A stretch of 58,550 bases of DNA. Source: Rhynchosporium graminicola (Eukaryota > Ascomycota > Leotiomycetes > Helotiales > Ploettnerulaceae). Positions within the stretch are counted from its first letter, which is position 1. The number at the start of each line of letters is the position of its first letter. Both the position numbers and the translations under genes were made by a program. The stretch is taken from the NCBI GenBank assembly GCA_900074885.1, contig FJUW01000101.1, forward strand, positions 1-58,550, written 5' to 3'. Positions 11,901 through 22,992 of this stretch are shown here, one piece after another. The notes beneath the pieces were generated by a model. The model was not told where the DNA came from. It ran no database searches and saw nothing but the letters and a program-made list of their open reading frames with translations.

Positions 11901-13928
11901 ATCAATAACTTTATAAATAAAATAGTATTAAGCAGGCAATAAGCTAGATAAGCTCTAGAGCTATCTAAGTATAACTTTATATTAAGTTATAGATAAGGGA
12001 AAAATAATCCTGCTGATAGACCGTCGAGAAGGCCTAATTATAAGCTAGCGAAAGATAAGGAAAATATTATACTCCTTACTTTATAAAATAAGCTGCGAAG
12101 TGTAATTAAAGATAAGTTAATCTGCGTACCTAGTAAAGCTAGCGATATAATAGAGAGTAACTGGCGTCCGAACGATAGTATATTATACTAGTTAACTCAG
12201 ATTCTATAACCTACTAATAATACTTCTTTAAAAGGAGTATCGATCGAGGCTATAGATACGACCTTTACGCCTAACTAGTGATATATACTTATAAAGCTTA
12301 ATAGTTCATAGAACTTATTTGGAAGTCTAGATACTCTCTTAAGAGGCGCTAGCGAGGAGCCGGGCGCTAGCTAGTATAGCTATAGATATACTATACTATA
12401 GTTTTTTATAGCGAGAATTATAAGAACCGAAATAGTAAACCCTGAATCGAACTCATTTCTCTTAACGCTTATAAAGCTATAGAAAAGGGATGCCTTTACT
12501 ATTAAGAAGTTAGCTAGATTATAGAAAACCGGGGATGTAGATTAGAGTATCGATAGTAAAGGATTACTTAGATACTAGCGAAAAGCTTACGTTCCGCTAG
12601 ATAAAGCTATGCGTACTAAAATTATAAAGATATATTATAATAATCTAACTATAGGCTATTTTAGTTAAGATAAGACGCTAAAGCTTATTTAGTAAAAGTA
12701 CTATTAGTAGAAGATAAAGCTAGATATTAAAGAATATGTTAAAAGTTGCGATATTTATTAAAGGATAAAAGTAAGAAGAATAAAGATAGCTAGCGAGATA
12801 TAAGCGCCTAGCTAGCTAAGTAAGCTGTTTAAGTCTATAACTATAGACTTTATTATAGATCTACTACCTTATAAAGGGAGCTCTATAGGAAGAATCTCTG
12901 ATAGTTTACTAGTAATCGTTAATAGATATACTAAAGATATAGAGTATATTCCTTACTTAAAGATAATTAATACGCTAGGCTTAGCTTAGCTATTTATCGA
13001 CTATTAGTTTAAGGACTATAGATTACCTGCGGTTATTATTACCGATAGAGGTTCTGTTTTCACTTCCAAGTTCTAGTAAGAGGTATACTTCTACCTCCGA
13101 ATAATAAGAGGTCTTTCGACGGCGTTTTACCTATAAACTGATAGGTAAACGGAACGATAAAACCAAGCTATAGAAGTATAGCTACGGTATTTCGTATACT
13201 ATCTTTAAGACAATTAGGTGGACCTATTACCTATAGCGAAATTCGCGTATATAAATATATATTATAAGGCTATTAGAATAACTCTAAATAAGGCTAGGTA
13301 TAGAATTACGCTGGATAGTCGCTAAGGTATCGAATACGATCTTATAAGAGGGGAGATACCTACTACTAAAGAAAGAGCAGAAAAAGTAATTAAGAAATAC
13401 TAAGAGCTAGAGAATAGTTAGTAAAGAACTAAAGAAACCTAGGTGAAGTAGTATAATAAGAACTATCGACTAGTTAAATTCAAAGTAGATTAATAAGTCC
13501 TACTCTCAGTAAAGAATATTAAAACTATTCGATCGAGCAAGAAGCTAGACTACTAATTTCTAGGGCTATTTAAGATTAGCGAAAGAATTAGAAAGTAGGT
13601 ATATTAATTAGATTTACCTACTAAGTATAATTAGCTATATAATGTCTTCTATATCTTATTATTAGAACTATACTAGTAAAGGCCCGGCGAGTCGTCGGAG
13701 GTTATCTAACCTAACCTTATTAATAGCGAAGAATCATAGGAGGTCGATTCCTTACTAGACCGGCGAGTAGTTAGAGGGAGAGAATAATTCCTAGTAAGAT
13801 AGAAGGAGTTTACTTCCGCTTATGATTCTTAGGAGCTAAAAGAAAACCTCTAGGGACTCTAGAAAGAAATTAAAGCTTTAAAAAATTAAAACGCTATAGA
13901 AAGACCGGCGAAACGCCGGCGAAAGTGA
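8925..13928 (+). pseudogene. Broken gag-pol polyprotein of chromovirus G
   Basis: One frame of about 1667 codons runs from ATA at 8925 (probable former ATG) to TGA at 13926-13928. It holds a CX2CX4HX4C zinc knuckle at 9996-10037 with all four ligands turned to Tyr, and a degraded protease active site near 10186 (TALINN). RT starts near 10890 ([15 protein letters not shown]), with active site YLNN at 11196-11207. RNase H is at about 11540-11870. Integrase has an H2C2 zinc region (12630-12758) and D-X65-D-X35-E at 12846, 13044 and 13152. A C-terminal chromodomain lies at about 13725-13841 (FLVR*KEF). All these motifs are in phase, so the damage is substitutions, not indels. A chromodomain is thought to guide integration to heterochromatin. 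Confidence 0.93.
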
Positions 13929-14045
13929 AATAATACTTGTAAAAGGATATATACCTTTCTGTTTTTTCCTATAGGGTTTTATAGTTTTAAAGGAATATTA
14001 GAGATAATAAATCTAGTAGAAGTCTAAAGGGAAAAAGAGGTTTTA

Positions 14046-15110
14046 TTATCTATACGGATCGCTAGTAAACTAGCCCTCGCCGGATAAACTCCGATATATC
14101 GCTAAAGAAAGTTTACTTAGTAACCTCCTGATTAGTAGTATCTACGTCCCTATCCGGGACTTCCTCTCTATTAACCTCTAGCTACGTATCTAGTGAAGCT
14201 ACCTATAGAAAGAATCTAGTATGAATAGTACGGAAGTCCTTCGCCGAAGATTAGTAGGGAACTCGCTAGAGAGATTGATTTATACTATACGGAGACTACG
14301 AATTTCCTCTAGAAGAGTAGTATTTATAATATCGATAGTAGTAGTAACTTTAGTTATAGAGCGCAGTATATACCTAGATACTTTAGCGATCGCTGACGTA
14401 ATACTAGAGGATAGCTCGGCATTAGAATTAATAACTGGCTTCTAAGGAGATTTAATAGCTATAGTATTACTAACTTTAGAAGTATAATTAGCCCGCTTCT
14501 TCTCTATATTAAAGCGTACCTAGGTAATCTTTAATACTTCTCCGGAACTCTCGCCTATTACTACTTTTAAAGCTACGTCTTATAGTTAGCTAAGAACACT
14601 TATCAGGATAGCTAGAACCTTATTAGCTATTAGCTAAGTATTCGCTAGAGAGAGGAAATTTATACTTATATCCTCGCAAGATTTACCCTTCTTAATATAG
14701 TCTATATACTTACTAGTAATAGAGTTAGGAGCTAAAGTGCACTTTAACTTAGGGAATAAAGTATACTCGCCGGCGTATCGTAAGTAAGTCTCCGGACGCA
14801 GTATCTCCTCGTTTACCTTAGCACGAGCCTTCGACTTTATCTGCGTATTCTTTCGACTAGTATAGAGGGTCTTATTATAACAGGTAGAAGGGCTACTATC
14901 TTAGCTCGGCTCGCCTTCAGTATCCTTATTATTATCTTCCGCTCGCTAGCGCTTAGTCGATAACCCGCTAGCGACTACGGTTTTTCCCTTATTAATAGGA
15001 GTGAAAGTATTACTAGAAGGAAGGGTATCTTTAAGCGAACTACTAGCGGCGCGCTTGCGAAGGTTCTTAGGAGCTAAAAGGTTAAGTTAGCACTACTTGA
15101 TACCTTATAT
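14046..15110 (-). pseudogene. Antisense frame in chromovirus G, about 354 codons
   Basis: The frame lies on the strand opposite to gag-pol, between the end of pol and the 3' LTR. It reads from ATA at 15108-15110 (possible former ATG) to tandem TAA at 14043-14048. Almost every internal stop is a TAG or TAA explainable from Gln or Trp. The N-terminal part is basic and Ser/Thr-rich (KNLRKRAASSSLKDT), the middle reads RPETYLRYAGEYTLFPKLK, and the C-terminal half is amphipathic (SSSITSAIAKVSRYILRS). I recognise no domain. Antisense extra frames at this place are known in plant Tat-lineage Gypsy elements; here it is an inference from frame preservation. The opposite strand is much more interrupted. 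Confidence 0.6.
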
Positions 15111-15851
15111 TTATAACTTATATATAGTTATTATTATTATCGTTAGTTATTTAAGAAGAGAGAGAAGAGAGAAGGTTAAGAGTTATATAGAGGAGTTACC
15201 TAGCGCTATGCCCCGCATTCTAGCCTTACTAATAATAAAAAAAATCAGAATAAAAGTGAATCCTGAAAGGAATACCTCGCCGGCGCCTCGCTAAAGTATC
15301 GCCGGCTAGGGTATTTTAACGCTTTCACTTCTAGGATAGAAGTATTTAAGAGGGGAGATATTATAATAGGTCTATGCGCCTAGTGCCTCNTTATTATCTT
15401 CCGCTCGCTAGCGCTTAGTCGATAACCCGCTAGCGACTACGGTTTTTCCCTTATTAATAGGAGTGAAAGTATTACTAGAAGGAAGGGTATCTTTAAGCGA
15501 ACTACTAGCGGCGCGCTTGCGAAGGTTCTTAGGAGCTAAAAGGTTAAGTTAGCACTACTTGATACCTTATATTTATAACTTATATATAGTTATTATTATT
15601 ATCGTTAGTTATTTAAGAAGAGAGAGAAGAGAGAAGGTTAAGAGTTATATAGAGGAGTTACCTAGCGCTATGCCCCGCATTCTAGCCTTACTAATAATAA
15701 AAAAAATCAGAATAAAAGTGAATCCTGAAAGGAATACCTCGCCGGCGCCTCGCTAAAGTATCGCCGGCTAGGGTATTTTAACGCTTTCACTTCTAGGATA
15801 GAAGTATTTAAGAGGGGAGATATTATAATAAGTCTATACGCATAGTGCCTC
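14929..15851. other. 461-base duplication across a single N (likely assembly artefact)
   Basis: 14929-15389 and 15391-15851 are the same sequence offset by 462, separated by the only N in the window at 15390. The blocks are identical up to the LTR start, including a 65-codon frame that appears twice (15097 and 15559). In the last 30 bases, which belong to the LTR, the first block reads AGGTCTATGCGCC and the second AAGTCTATACGCA. The first block stops 31 bases into the LTR. This is what a gap closure between overlapping contigs of a repeat would leave. Confidence 0.85.
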
Positions 15852-16005
15852 CTACTCATATATATCAGAATTAGAGAGGAAGGAAGAACCTTCTCTCCTT
15901 AGCAATTAGTTTCTATATTAACTAGATTATTACTAGCGAACCTCCAGCGACTGTTCTACTATTCTATTGTGCCTATTTACCTCAGCGTACCAAGTGATCA
16001 TTACA
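15824..16005 (+). repeat. 3' LTR of chromovirus G (182 bp)
   Basis: It begins TATAATAAGTCTATACG directly after the purine tract AGGGGAGA and ends GTGATCATTACA, followed by the CCTAA duplication at 16006-16010. The terminal half keeps CA and TG (ATTGTGCC, CCAAGTGATCATTACA), so it is less mutated than its own start. Confidence 0.95.
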
Positions 16006-16565
16006 CCTAATAAGCCGAGTTAGCTACTTAACGCGAAGCCTAGCTACTATCGATTATAGAAGTTCTCTAAAAGTAAGTAAAGAATCTTTAAATATAACTA
16101 GAAGTAATAATACTAGTAGTAGTAGTAGGAAAGATACGTTAAGTCCTCTCTCACCCTGATAAGTTCTCCGGTCGATCGAAGGAGTAAGATATATAATTAA
16201 TAGTAATAGAATCGAAGCTAAGGATTAATAGGAGTACGATTAGTAATAGAGAGGCTTAGATCTTTTTTATCTACGCCTGTCTCTCTCCTAAGGTTTAAGG
16301 GTTAGTACTTCCTTATATATAAAAAGTAGAAACGAATAGAAACTAGGGACCCTCTCGACCTACTCTACTACCTTAGTAAGATCTATAATAATCCGAATAA
16401 GGTTAAGAAAGTAAGATAAAAGTTAATCAGGTTCTGATAAGGAATAATAGTAGTAGTAGTATACTTACTATAATTCGAACGAGCGCGTTTCTAAGCTAGA
16501 GTGGACTCCTAGCTAGATAATACGAAGATAACTACCTTAGTAAGTAGTTTAAATAAATATACTAG

Positions 16566-16767
16566 TGTAACGACACAAGACTCAAGGCGGTATACAAGTA
16601 AGAATAAACAAGTAGGGAGGCTAAGAGCGATCTTATATAGTCTAGTACGAAGGAAACAGAAAGATATAGAGCTCTGAAGGAGTCTGCACCTTCTATATAT
16701 ATAAGGAGGGTATGCCTAAGGCACCGATACTAGCCCGTATCTGCCACGTATACTATGCGCTGTTATA
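16566..16767 (-). repeat. 3' LTR of element D (202 bp)
   Basis: On the plus strand it runs from TGTAACGACACAAGACTC to ATGCGCTGTTATA, with the purine tract complement TTACCCCCTTC immediately right of it. ACTAG lies on its left. Its first bases are unmutated, unlike the other copy, which starts TATAACGATATAAG. Confidence 0.93.
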
Positions 16768-16900
16768 TTACCCCCTTCTAAGACAAAGGCTCGCCCTCGA
16801 GCCTTTAAAGGTAAATAAAAAACGAAAGAAAAGATAATTAAATCAAGTCGAATTCTAAATAAAATCTAAGTAATTATTAATCTAAAGCGTAAGACGCAAA

Positions 16901-18340
16901 TCACTTCTTCTTCGTCTTTAATATCGGATAATCGCCCTTATAGTGATCGTGCTTCTTATAGTAGTAATACTATACTTCCTCGATAGGTATTAAGAGCTCA
17001 GAAGATATACTAACTATTAGTAAAGCTAGAGTAGCTCGAGGTATTAAAGGTAGTCGAGAGAGTTCTAAATCGAGTGCCGTGAGAGAAGAGACTATAGCTG
17101 AATAATTAGTCTTCTAAGAGTACTTAATTAGAGCGGCAGCTATACGTAGCCGTATAGTAAGCTTTAGCTAGAGGTAAAAGTACTACTCTAATTCAGCTAT
17201 ACCTCAAAGAATTACAAAGCTTTAGAACTTTAAACGGAATTAAAAAAAGGACTCCTTTTTAATTAAAAGCTTATGAAATTCGGTCTGATACTACTCCGTT
17301 TCGAGTCCGGAAAGGTAGTAAGAAGCGAGTACTGAAATTATCTCTTTAGTAGAGGAGAAAAGCGTAATTTCCGAGAGATACTATAGTTCTAAGTAACCTC
17401 TTATAAGGCTAGAAGTAGAGCTCTAGACTAGCGCTTTATAAGTACGCGTAATCGGGTATTAGTCTGAATTAACTTCTAGTCGGTCCTAAATAAAAGTATA
17501 CTATTAGCTGAAAGACGGGTTAATCCTTATATTAAGATTATCGATACTTTTAGTTAGTTGCGACTTACTAGAGGTCTGTAAATTATTAATTAAAGAGCGT
17601 TTAAGGGTAAGTTCTATTAGTAATTATAATACCGAGTTTACCGAAGGTCTAAGGTTTACCGAAAGTCTAGAGTTTATCGATTATACCTAAATACGTAAAA
17701 ACTCGGTAAATATCTATTCGATACGACTAATACTAATAGAAAGCTCCCGAGTAGTCGATTCTATCTGTAATTAATAGTCTTTAATCGATTAAAGTAATTC
17801 TATAGTAGGTATAGAATCAGAGGGGCTATAAGAGTATTCCGGTGAAGCCGTAGGAGCTAGCTAAGCTTTCTTAGGAGGTATAGTATTAAGTAAGTGAAGC
17901 TAAGCGAAAGTGATAGAATACTTGAAAGTTATAGAAGAAGCGAAAGTCGAAATCGAATTCTAAAAAAGCAGAAAGATTAAAGAGAGTTAGATATCTTCGT
18001 TAAGTAAATATAGAAAGTATTAAATTAAAAGTTCTAGTAGAGAGAGGTCGATTCTACTAAGAGGGATAAATTATACTAGGGTATAAGGATTACGAGTCGA
18101 ATTCCGATAATTTCCGCTAGAGTAATAAGTTACTTTATCTTAGCTTAAAAGTAAGGTTTTTCGCTATTAGAGCTACTTTCGGAAGGTTAAAGTCGAGTAA
18201 GAGGATAATAAATATTAGGGCCTATAGGGAAGTTTCTACCTAAAATTCGTCTGCTGTTTTACTTCGTACGCACGAAGGAACGAGTTTCGAAGTATCCGAG
18301 AGTAACTTTATAGTAAAACTAGTGCTTCTAAGGCTAAATT
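16901..18340 (-). pseudogene. Broken gag of element D
   Basis: The frame ends at TGA (16901-16903) after KTKKK. Just before this is a CX2CX4HX4C zinc knuckle at 16928-16969. Its His codon (CAC) is intact, the three Cys codons read TAT, and the stretch KKHDHYKGD between them is preserved. This identifies a retroelement nucleocapsid. The start is uncertain; the leader ends near 18340. No protease or RT motif was found in the 1.8 kb interior. Confidence 0.75.
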
Positions 18341-18570
18341 ACGTTTAAATTCCTAGCTATCCGAGAGATCTCTAGAATCTCGGCTCTTTTAAAAACCTAA
18401 CTATCGAATTCGTAATTAATAGTACTAACTGTTTCCGTATAATTCCGAAAATCTAAAGTAAGTAGAGATAACTTAGCGAAGAGCTCCCTAGTAGTTATAC
18501 GTGCGAATCGAGTTTTCTAAGTAAGATATTATTTAATATTATCCTTAGTAGTCTTAATCTTTCTGTTTAA

Positions 18571-18772
18571 TATAACGATATAAGACTTAAGGCGGTATAT
18601 AAGTAAGAATAAATAAGTAGGGAGGCTAAGAGCGATCTTATATAGTCTAGTACAAAGGAAACAGAAAGATATAGAGCTCTGAAGGAGTCTGCACCTTCTA
18701 TATATATAAGGAGGGTATGCCTAAGGCACTGATACTGGCCCGTATCTGCCACGTATACCATGCGCTGTCACA
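18571..18772 (-). repeat. 5' LTR of element D (202 bp)
   Basis: It starts TATAACGATATAAGACTT and ends CATGCGCTGTCACA, followed by ACTAG. It differs from the 16566-16767 copy mainly at C/T and G/A sites. An open frame seen here on the minus strand (18567-18761) lies wholly within the LTR and is not taken as a gene. Confidence 0.93.
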
Positions 18773-19262
18773 ACTAGATAATAGGTCGATAAGCAGATAG
18801 TTCTGCTAACGACTTATAAAGGTTTCTTACGATTACTCTTATCTTTAGGAAACTATTTCGGCCCGGTACATACGAATAGTAATAGTAATAATAATAGTTC
18901 AGGTAGTAGGACTACCTATGAAAAGGATAATATAATAGATTAGGAAACTAGTTATAAAGTAGCTATAAAGGCAGTACTAGCCTCCCGCGAGAAACGTTAG
19001 GAATAGAAAGATATTGGAAAATGCGTAAAGTATAGCTCTAGTAATTATTAGATAAACTAATACTAGTACTAAGCCTTATATAGTCGATTATTATTAGTAT
19101 CCTCTAATTCTTCTACGGAGCAGGAGAATACGAAGGGAAAGGCAGTAGTTCGCGTAAGTACTATAAGGACTTCGAATATAGTAAGGCCGAGTAGGCTTTT
19201 GCTTCGAGATAATAGCTACGGAATAATTTTTAGAGGGGGATTAGTTTAAAGAAGGGGGGTAA

Positions 19263-19456
19263 TATAATAGGTTATACCCGGGATAGATGCTCGACGCTTA
19301 GTATCTCGCTAACTGCTACTACTAAGGTACTAGTAGTAGTAGTACTATATCCTCTCCTTTTCTATTAAGGAAGAATTCTCCTCTGCTTTTCAGCTAATTC
19401 TTCCTATTAATTAAAGATACTATTTGCACTATATACTTTATACTCGCCTTATGATA
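19263..19456 (+). repeat. 3' LTR of element C (194 bp)
   Basis: It starts TATAATAGGTTATACCCGG (from TGTGACAGGTTGCACCCGG) right after the purine tract AAGAAGGGGGGTAA and ends CGCCTTATGATA. The first 19 bases correspond to the start of the family B LTR (TGTGACAGGTTGCACCCG at 52732, reverse strand). The next base begins family A copy 2. Confidence 0.85.
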
Positions 19457-22400
19457 CGCCTTATAAACTTAGTATTAATCGATCTTACTAAATCGACGCT
19501 AACGCGCGGGACTTAGCTATAAACTAGCTAGATTAATACTAATTACCCTAAATAGTAATAATATAATATATTAATATATTATCTTTACTATTTAACTTAT
19601 TTCCGCTTATTACTAAGGAATCCGAACCCTTTTCCGCTCCGAATTCATCGAGAAGAGTACTCGCGCCGAAACTCTATCGCGAGTATACCTCTTAATCTTC
19701 GAGGATCTAGAAACTAGTTCCGATTTACTAAATTAGTACTATAGCTTTATACTTTAATATAAAACGTAAAAGCTCTAAATTATTCTTTATTAGTATCTAC
19801 GAGATAGACTACCTCTTATAAGACTATCTAAATAGCGATTCCCCTAAGGATCCCGATACCGAATAGCTCGTGGCCGAAAAGCTACCGGAATAGTACTATA
19901 CTCTTAAGGAGGCCTTTTCTAAGCGGGATTCTAATATTCTTTTACTATATTACTTATATAATTATAAAATAATTCTAGAAGAACTATTACTTAATATATA
20001 TTCGCTCTTATATTAGTAATCTATAGACGAAATATAAGTAACTAAGGAGTACCTTATAGAGAACTTAGATAAGGGATTTATCGAATCTAGCTAAAGTCCT
20101 TTCGTATTACTTATATTATTTATCAAGAAGGACAATAGAGGATTACGCTTCTATATCGATTATTATAAGCTTAATATAATCACTCGAAAGGATTCGTATC
20201 TAATACCTAGGATTAATAAGCTTTTAACTTATATATCTAAAGTAGTGATTTTTACTAAACTAGATATTCAGGTAGTATTTAACTATATCTATATAGAACT
20301 CGAATCAGAGGAGTATATTACCTTCCGAACCTGCTTCAGATCCTATAAATATAAAGTACTACCTTTTAAGCTCTATAATAGACCTAGTACGTATTAATAA
20401 TATATAAAAAAATATACTACTAGATTACTTAAACGATTTCTATATAGCTTACTTAAACGATATTCTTATATACTCGGAAACGCTCTAGGAATACGAGGAA
20501 TATATTAAATTAGTACTATAATACTTAATAGATATTAGACTCTAAGTAGATATCAAGAAAAGCGAATTCTATATTACTCGGACTAAATACCTCGGATATA
20601 TTATTACTACTAACGGAATCGAGCTAGATCCTGAGAAAGTAGTGCTATTAGTAGACTAGAAGTACCCCGAACTAGTAATAGCTATAAAATCTTTCCTAGG
20701 ATTCTATAGTTTCTTATATTAATTTATACGGAATTTCGGCTTTATCGCTAAACTTCTCTTAATACTTATTAAGTTTATAGTACTATAGAATTTTATTCAT
20801 AATTATAAGAGATCCTTCGATAAGTTATATTAATAGCTACTATTAGTATAGAAACTATATTATTTCGACTTAGAATTATAGACTAAACTAGAAACTAATA
20901 CCTCTAATAGTATAATAGCTAGAGTTATCTTCTAATTATATAAAGATAACTAATAGTATCTAATTAGATTCTACTCTTATACTCTTAATAGATACGAACT
21001 AAACTAAGAGATTTATAATAAGGAATTATATATTATTATTAAGTCTTTCCGGAAATAGAGACCTGAACTTATATCGTTATAATACTATACCGGCGTATAT
21101 ATAGATTATCGATCCTTAGAATACTTTATAACTATTAAAGTCTTAATTAGTAAGTAAGCTAGATAAATAGAATTCCTATCCGAATTTAACTTTTAAATTA
21201 TATATATACTTAGTAAAGATAATACTAAAGTTAATATCCTTAGCTATAAGGAATAAGACTTAAGGATATAGAAATAGTAGAAATAGGATAATAGATCTCA
21301 GGTTCTATTACTTCTAGATTACTTAGACCTTAGGATTAACGCGGAATTAGCTAAATATTATATTAATTAAATTAGTTATATATACTTACTATCGCTAGGA
21401 ACTAATATACTATTAGAACTCGCACGTAACTCCTTTAATTTAATCGAGAAACTATACTAATTTAACTAAGAATCGTTCTCTAATAAATAGAATATATTAG
21501 GAAATAGCTATACTATTAATAATAGCTTATTATTTTATAATAGTTATCTATATATATAATACTATACCCTATTATATACTTATTTAATTAGTAAAGTCTA
21601 CGATTAAGTTTCCTCCGCTTATCTAAATGCTCGTAAGACTACTGAAATGATTTCTATCTATTACTACTAGAAAGGACTTATATCGGATATAAAATAGTAT
21701 ACTTATAATTACTACTCCTACTAGTACTCTTATCTAAAGTAAGCGAAATAATAAGGATTCCTCTACTTATTACTAGTACTTAGCTACCTTATATAATACT
21801 TAGCTATAGATTTTAAGGACTTCCTGCCTAATAACTAGGGATTTAATAAGATATTAGTATTTATCGATTACCTAAGGAAAGACTCTATATTAGTACTATA
21901 TTACTATAATATCGATATCCGCGGGATAATTACGTTATTTATCTAATAGATATATTATTTCGGATATACCCCTAAGTTAATTATATCTGACTAAAGACCT
22001 TAGTTTATCTTATCTTTCTAATAAGAGTTTTATTATATAATTAGAGTTAAAGTTAAGCTCTTTATCTCTTTCTACTAGTAAATTAATAGATAAATAGAGA
22101 TTATAAACTAGTATATTAACTAATACTTTAGACTTTTTATTAATTACTACTAGAGTAACTAGAGCGAACTACTACTAATAATAGACCGCGCTTAAGTAAC
22201 TTTACTTTACGATTCTATTAGTATAGCGCTATATACTCTTACATATAGTATATTACTACGGAATAGCTAGGATTAGAAATAACTTACTATATTAATACTA
22301 TAAAAGAAGCTTAATTATATTAATACTAAATCTTTAGCTAAACGTATTAAATCCGCTATCGAGTTTATAAAAGCTAATATACTAACTACTTAGTAGAAGA

Positions 22401-22960
22401 TAAGCGCTATAACTAACCCGAAACGGTATAATATCGACTAAGAAGTTAGAGATAGGGTATTTCTCTCTATAAGGAACCTTAAGAATTACTAGCTAAGTAA
22501 GAAGCTATTTAGCCTCTAGGTAAGACTATACTAAGTCCTAGCTAAGATTAGATACTCTTATAAGCTAGATTTGCCTCCAAGATCTTCTATATATAATATA
22601 TTTACTTTAGAATTACTCTTTAAGGACCCGGATAACTTATTACTAAGCTAAGAGCTACTGAACTTATTCCCGGAGATTATTACTACTTAAGAAGAGTAAG
22701 AGTTATAAGATATACTCGCTATACGACTCCTAAGAGGTAATCTGAAGTATTAAGTTAGCTAGCTAAGCTATAATCCGGACCTAACTTAGTATAACGCTTC
22801 TAATCTAATAAGTACTCTATATAAGCTTAGAGACTTCCACGCTATTAACCTAAGTAAACCTAGACTTTTATATAAACTAGATTAATAGATTAAAGCTTAG
22901 AAAGATAGAATAAATAATTATAGTTATTTAGAAAATAAAAAACTATTATAGATATTAGTA
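19457..22960 (+). pseudogene. Broken pol of Gypsy A copy 2 (RT, RNase H, integrase)
   Basis: Reverse transcriptase is recognised from LDKGFIESS near 20067, RFYIDYYKLN near 20147 and the active site Y-L-N-D at 20450-20461. Copy 1 has Y-L-D-N at the same place, so the two copies lost different aspartates. The integrase triad is D at 21809, D at 21989 and E at 22097, which is D-X59-D-X35-E, all in the RT frame. The region after it reads a degraded form of the conserved HPQTDGQTE neighbourhood (SFYQ-like, then INR*IEI). All the stops I read are of the kind RIP makes. Start truncated; the end near 22960 is approximate. Confidence 0.88.
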
Positions 22961-22992
22961 TTAAAAATTTATTACTAAGGATAATCCCCTGA

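Larger units (their letters stand above)
8703..16005 (+). mobile_element. Complete Gypsy chromovirus G with target duplication CCTAA
   Basis: The two LTRs are each 182 bases (8703-8884 and 15824-16005), start TGTAATG and end CATTACA, and are flanked by CCTAA at 8698-8702 and 16006-16010. Between them lies a single gag-pol frame with zinc knuckle, protease, RT, RNase H, DD35E integrase and chromodomain. An antisense frame and a polypurine AGGGGAGA just before the 3' LTR follow. The length is inflated by a duplicated 461-base block joined by an N at 15390; without it the element is about 6.84 kb. It is heavily RIP-mutated but structurally complete. It inserted into the leader of element C. Confidence 0.95.
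16566..18772 (-). mobile_element. Complete gag-only LTR element D with target duplication ACTAG
   Basis: The two LTRs are 202 bases each (16566-16767 and 18571-18772). The element is flanked by ACTAG at 16561-16565 and 18773-18777 and is 2207 bases long. The polypurine tract (reverse complement of TTACCCCCTTCT) next to the left LTR sets the minus orientation. The 1.8 kb interior encodes only gag with a zinc knuckle. Part of its LTR (from TGTAACGACACAAG through GATCTTATATAGTCTA) and its 5' leader match family A, while the rest of the LTR differs. It fits the class of short gag-carrying non-autonomous LTR elements, probably mobilised by family A enzymes (inference). Confidence 0.9.
16006..19150 (+). 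pseudogene. Broken gag of element C, interrupted by element D
   Basis: The frame runs through 16011-16560 (it reads PDKFSGRSKE early on) and resumes after element D at 18778. A CX2CX4HX4C zinc knuckle lies at 19022-19063. Its first Cys codon is intact (TGC), while the second Cys, the His and the last Cys read TAT, TAT and TAC as expected from RIP. The knuckle is followed by about 90 codons and then the polypurine tract AAAGAAGGGGGG, leaving no room for a polymerase. The N-terminal start was not resolved. It is a nucleocapsid-type structural protein by motif. Confidence 0.7.
8471..19456 (+). mobile_element. Element C: gag-only LTR element split by two nested elements
   Basis: Its own pieces are a 5' LTR remnant (8471-8597), a leader (8598-8702, with a run of GTAAA repeats), gag halves (16006-16565 and 18773-19150), a polypurine tract ending at about 19262 and a 3' LTR (19263-19456). 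Chromovirus G sits at 8703-16005 between CCTAA duplications, and element D at 16566-18772 between ACTAG duplications. With the two guests removed, only gag lies between the LTRs and no polymerase is present. The LTR ends (TGTGACAGG..., ...CGCCCTGTGACA before mutation) and the TTAGAATTA leader resemble family B, which may have supplied the missing enzymes. Confidence 0.75.

Noticed and set aside
14221..14445. 74-codon plus-strand frame starting MNSTEVLRRR
   Set aside because: It is the mirror of the long minus-strand frame at 14046-15110, which has better continuity.
15097..15756. Two identical 65-codon frames
   Set aside because: They are the same sequence twice because of the duplicated block around the N, and they lie opposite to the antisense frame of chromovirus G or in its leader.
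18567..18761. 64-codon minus-strand frame
   Set aside because: It lies within the 5' LTR of element D.
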